From Monosporascus cannonballus (taxonomy: Eukaryota; Ascomycota; Sordariomycetes; Xylariales): DNA of 64,000 nucleotides. Below, in pieces: positions 59,799 to 64,000 of this stretch. A program made the translations under genes and the position numbers. The notes beneath the pieces are model-generated. The model was not told the origin of the DNA. It ran no database searches and was given only the letters and a program-made list of their open reading frames with translations. Location of the stretch: NCBI GenBank assembly GCA_004154925.1, contig QJNS01000063.1, positions 248,001 to 312,000 of the forward strand. Reading direction: 5' to 3'. Positions within the stretch are counted from its first letter, which is position 1, and each line of letters starts with the position of its first letter.

Positions 59799-60241
59799 TA
59801 TTATAATCTAACGGTCTTAGCTTTTGGAAACGGTCGGAATCCTAAGGAACCAAACCCCGACCTAGCTAAGAAGTTACGTAACTGGCTTAAAGGGCTTAAA
59901 GGCCCTAATTAGTCAAAAGGGCTTAAATCGGATAAATACTAGAAAAGGCTTAAAAGGGCTTAAAAGGACTTAACCGGAAAAAATATCGTTAAACTATGAT
60001 AAGCACCTGAAGTTAAAACTAGAATATATACGCTTATTATTTCCATAATTTAAATAGCTTTAACTTGAAATACTTATTAATACTAATCGTTTGCAATAAA
60101 ATATCGTTACCTAAAGCGCTTTTGGTGTTACAAAACGTAACACGTTACTATATTTATTACTTAGATTCCCACGATACTTCTGCCAACATAAACTCGTCGA
60201 CTTAAGGTTTAATAGTTGGTTAAACCGCATAGCTCGTCACA
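59799..60241 (+). repeat. 3' LTR of B5
   Basis: It pairs with 53502-53941 and ends CTCGTCACA unmutated. The CTTAA-repeat module is present. CACGTG is changed to TACGTA near 59,876. Confidence 0.9.
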
Positions 60242-60484
60242 GTTATTATCTGTAACAGTTTTTTAATAAGCGTTTGACGTTAATAAGATTTTTAGCAGAT
60301 TTTTAAGTGTTTTCGAGATCCGGATATTTTTTTCCACTTAATTAGGTATTAAGTAAGTCCGTTTTTTTATATCGAGTAATTTTTTTACCTTATATAAATA
60401 TTCGTTTTCCATTTTAATATTATTTTGTTCTTGGTGTATTATAATAGTATTTGCCGTTAACTCGAGCAAAAAGATGTGGAAAAC

Positions 60485-60872
60485 TGTAACGGCTAGGGGG
60501 TTTAACCAACTATTAAACCTTAGTCGTACGGGTTTATGTTGGCAGGAATATCGTAGGAATCTGAACAATAAATACAGTAATCGTACTACGTTTCGTAATA
60601 CCAAGGGTGCCTTAGGTAACGAATTATTATTACAAACTGAAACTATTTAAACTATAAAAATAATAAACGTATATATTTTATTTTTACTAATTAAATTATT
60701 ACAACTAAATTAGTAATCCGGCTTATTAACATACTATCAGTAAATAGGCAATCCGGCTTATTAGCTTATTACTAATAAATTAATAATCCATTATATAACC
60801 TGCCTTATGGCGCATTTATAATTGCGTTAAAATGAACCGTTTCTAAGGACCATAACTCGTTAAGCTATAACA
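60485..60872 (-). repeat. 3' LTR of B6 and its polypurine tract
   Basis: This 388-bp LTR has the left end TGTAACGGC. Its middle module is of a third type, with repeated AATCCGGCTTATTA units. Directly right of it the minus strand reads AAAGGGGGGAAATCG, an unmutated polypurine tract that sets the orientation for the whole B family. Confidence 0.88.
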
Positions 60873-60939
60873 CGATTTCCCCCCTTTATAAATCTTGCCT
60901 TTAAAATTTTCTTTTTTTAATAAACTTTCTGCATTTACT

Positions 60940-61480
60940 TTAACATATTTTCCGTTGTATTTAAATATTATTTTCGCAAATCCGAATGACAATTTGCTCG
61001 GATTAATTTAATAAAATTCAAAGATTTTAACACAATACCTTATTTTTTCTGTTTTGCTCGGTAACTTAGCTACCAAATAAAATATAGGGTTTATCGTTAT
61101 AAAAAATAAATTCGTTAAGGTCGTTGGTATAACGGAACAAAAATCCTGGTTTTCATAATTAATCGTCATATCTCAAAATGAAAAAATTTTTAAAAACGCT
61201 AAGGGCCGAAAAATCTTTATCCGAAGCTTTTACGCGTTCTTTTCGTACATATTATTAACGCCAGCATTATTAATTCCAAAATACGAAATTTATTAATTTT
61301 ACCTTGTAATTCTTAAACGATTTCAAAAATTTCGTATAATTAAATTTAAAATCTATAATTGAAATATTAGTTTTAAATAAGATAAACGTTATTAATTAAA
61401 ATACAGTAAACCAAGAACTTCCTTTTTAGATCTTATAAACTAAAATCCTATTATGCCGCGTAATTCCGTTATTAGTAATA
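60940..61480 (+). pseudogene. Antisense frame in the B6 3' region
   Basis: At the same place as in B1 to B5, the plus strand carries a broken frame with MKKFLKTLRAEKSLSEAF near its end. It is too degraded to align confidently to the other copies. Confidence 0.3.
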
Positions 61481-64000
61481 AAAGTTTTAATAAATGTTAA
61501 ACGCCAATAAAATTCTTAACGGTTTCCTAGATATTTTTGGAATTCGGGTACTTTTTCCACTTAATTAAATACTAGGTAAATCCATTTTATTTTCGCATAT
61601 CGAAAATTTTTTTATTTCCTATATTTATCCGTTTTTTATTTCCATATCGTTCTATACCATATGCACCTTATTTATATCTCTTATTAATTCGAATACAAAA
61701 ACGTAAAAAATTAAATAAAATTGAATTTTTTGTGGAAATTTCAATTAATAATTATTTTCTAAGATGTTTTTGGGCAGCTTTATATAAACTAATATATTTA
61801 AAATCAAATATTGTTTTAGGCCATTTTATTTAAATATTTTTTGTAACAAAGAAAATCATTTCCTCTTTTTCGAAAGTTAATATTTTTAATTATTTCTGGT
61901 TATAACATTTATATATTTATGTTTACACAAATTTTAATTCCGGTTTTATTTTTTAATATAATTATAATAATTACTTTAATATTAATTAAACCATTATTAC
62001 GTATTATTTTGTGAATTTTTAAAATAAATTTAAAATTTACGGTTGCAAATATCATCTTAATATTTTCGTAATAACTGATATTTTAAGTGAATTAAACGAT
62101 AAATAACTTTTTAACTCTATAGTTTTATTCGTAATTAATATAATATTGTAAATAAGTTACCAAAATATAATTTATTCGTTCCGCTTATTTAGTTCTTTTG
62201 AGTTTGAATACGTTAAATAATTTATAATATAAGCCGATATATATTATATAATTTTGTTAAAATTTAAATACGAATATTAATCCTTTTTTTAAAATAGGTT
62301 TCATAAGTAATTTATATATATTAAAAACATATTTAAAAATATGTATATTGTTTATTGGGCATTTATATTTTCGTAAAATAATAATACATAAAAGAATTTC
62401 GTAAATCAATTAAAAATTACGAAAATATTATAATCTACAAAATTTAATAAAAAATTTAAATATAATTAAATATTATAATTACTTTATAGTTTATAATAGT
62501 TATAAATTTCAGTATAATTTATATCGTTAAGTTTATGCTTTAATATAAATATTATATTACCGAATAAATGTTTATATTATTAATTTTGATTATTTTTAGA
62601 AAAATATATATTAAAGTGGTTGTCGGTTTTCATAAATTTTTAAATATGCATATAATTAATATAAATGTAGTTTTGATATTAAATGTTTTTAATATCTTTT
62701 TAAAATTTATATTTTTTTATTTTTTAATATTTTAGGAATGTATTATTATATTATTAAATTCTTTAATACATATAGAATAGTATTACCCATATTATTATAA
62801 TTTGTTATAAACGTAAATATTTTTTATAATAATATCGAAAATTATATGGTTAAATTTAATCAAGTTCTTTTCGAAATATGGTTATTTATTTAATGTATTT
62901 ATTTTGCCCTTTTGTAAGCCTTTTTTATAAATAATAACGAAATCGAAATTCGTTAATTTCTTGTATATTTTAATTATTATTTTATAGGTTTTTTGGTTAT
63001 AATAATTCGGGAAAAGCTTTGATAATTTATATAAACCTTAATCTGTCACAAATGGTTTTTTAGGAAATATTGGAATTTTCGAAATACCATAATAATTGCC
63101 ATAAATTCCTTATCCGGAATACCTTAATTAAATTCGGCTTTTTTAATTTGTACGAAAAAATATAATAAGGTATAATTTGCTTCAATTATTTCGTTATTCG
63201 ATTATTATATATAATGCGTAATCCGAAATATTTATTTTTAATTTAACGAAATTGTTTAAATTGTAAATAATTAGTTTTAATTTATTAGTAATTGTATATT
63301 TAATATTTCGAATTTTTTTTCCGTATTTGGCATTTACTTAAAAAAATGTTTCGTAATATGTATTAAGGGTATAATTATTTTGTAAAGATTTTAAATAAAC
63401 TTTCTGTAATAATTAGCGAATTTAAAAAATATTTATATTTTTTAATTATCGTTATTATTTATTATTATATACTTACAGTATTTTTATAAGATTTATTTTT
63501 ATATATTTTAAAATTATAATATGTTTTAAATATGTTGTTTTTTATTTTTAAAATTACTTTTTTGAAGGTTAATACATAATTTTACATTTTATAAAATATG
63601 AAAAATTTGTAAATATATTTTATATATACTTTTTTAATTTTTAAAAAATATAAATATCGTCGAAATAGCAAATAACGAAAATATTAAGCTATTTTAGTAA
63701 TATATAATTTATTATCCGTTGAAAGGTTATTCCTATGTTGATAAGTTTTATTAATATAATTAAATATTTAAATAAGCCGTATTTTGTTTTAAAAGTTATT
63801 TTGTATGCGTATTTTTTAATAAATTAATAAGGTTATATTTATTTTTAAAATTCAAAATTATAAAATATTTAGTTTCGCAAAATTAAAGTTTTATTTCCAT
63901 AATTAAAAATCATAATATTTAATTTTTAATAATAATATTATTAATTATTGATAATTAATTCCAAATTGTAATTTTTCGTTTTATATAACATAAGGAACAT

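Larger units (their letters stand above)
53502..60241 (+). mobile_element. Element B5: B-family Ty3/gypsy, plus, inserted in B4
   Basis: A 6740-bp element with LTRs of 440 and 443 bp (53502-53941 and 59799-60241) and the duplication GTTAT (53497-53501 and 60242-60246). Gag and pol remnants are on the plus strand, and an A/G tract ending GATCG precedes the 3' LTR. It is heavily RIP-mutated internally. Confidence 0.94.
52433..60484 (-). mobile_element. Element B4: B-family Ty3/gypsy, minus, partial in window
   Basis: Its 3' LTR (52433-52857) and 3' end are visible. B5 interrupts it at 53502-60241, the B4 sequence resumes at 60242-60484, and then B6 interrupts it again. The pieces rejoin to match B6 at about 61,470-61,640. 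The minus strand at 60,300-60,450 reads YKVKKLLDIKKRTYLI and then, shifted by one base, YPDLENT*KSAKNL, a chromodomain remnant. The rest lies beyond the right edge. Confidence 0.85.
60485..64000 (-). mobile_element. Element B6: B-family Ty3/gypsy, minus, cut by the window edge
   Basis: It is inserted in B4 next to AAAAC (60480-60484). The 3' LTR and about 3.1 kb of internal sequence are in the window. On the minus strand the integrase core relic is near 62,390-62,430, and the reverse transcriptase site at about 63,650-63,690 reads FVICYFDDIYIF. The 5' LTR and second duplication lie to the right of the window. Confidence 0.87.

Noticed and set aside
60338..60604. Minus-strand open frame of 88 codons
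   Set aside because: It runs across the B4/B6 junction: its N-terminal part is B6 LTR and its C-terminal part is the B4 chromodomain remnant. Not a gene.
1..64000. CRISPR array, rRNA or tRNA genes, bacterial-type operons
   Set aside because: No regularly spaced identical repeats, no rRNA-like conserved blocks and no convincing tRNA cloverleaf were seen. Spliced genes and RIP show a fungal genome.

Overview
The window comes from a filamentous ascomycete (Pezizomycotina-type) genome with a two-compartment structure. A small base-balanced island carries spliced genes with short introns. Most of the rest is very AT-rich, TpA-rich DNA that keeps its CpG but has lost CpA/TpG. That is the pattern of repeat-induced point mutation (RIP). 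I could not identify the species.

Layout. Positions 1-1335 are unidentifiable AT-rich DNA. Positions 1336-9469 are a base-balanced island. It holds a hairpin, a tiny MITE-like element, a solo LTR (2035-2392), a 14-TMS-type MFS drug:H+ antiporter gene (minus, three exons, 4440-6305) and, divergently, a Zn2Cys6 transcription factor gene (plus, two exons, 7246-8805). The pair looks like a regulator with an efflux pump, as found in secondary-metabolite or drug-resistance loci. No biosynthetic enzyme is visible.

Positions 9470-51871 are one stack of nested LTR retrotransposons, which I resolved from matching LTR pairs and 5-bp target-site duplications (TSDs). Element D, a Ty1/copia type (plus, 187-bp LTRs, TSD CTTTA), is the outer and oldest insertion. 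Inside D lies element A (Ty3/gypsy, minus, 12148-34110). Inside A lies B1 (chromovirus, minus, 13109-27266, TSD GTCGA). Inside B1 lies C (chromovirus, plus, 18535-25814, TSD TTATA). A also carries a solo B-family LTR (30666-31029, TSD GAATT). D carries a second stack: B2 (plus, 38235-51659, TSD ATAAT) interrupted by B3 (minus, 43780-50456, TSD GATAT). With nested DNA removed, each element is 6.7-7.4 kb, a normal full length.

Positions 51872-52432 are a second small base-balanced stretch without a recognised gene. From 52433 to the right edge is a third stack: B4 (minus) interrupted by B5 (plus, 53502-60241, TSD GTTAT) and B6 (minus, from 60485), with B4 and B6 running off the window. All gag-pol genes are broken by stops. 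Lost residues are largely the RIP kind: Cys to Tyr in zinc knuckles and Asp to Asn in reverse transcriptase and integrase active sites.

Most notable points: the four-deep nesting; an antisense Cys-motif reading frame recurring at the 3' end of B-family elements; an exchangeable module inside B-family LTRs beside a CACGTG site; and a GC-rich 0.8-kb segment of unknown origin in the 3' part of element D.
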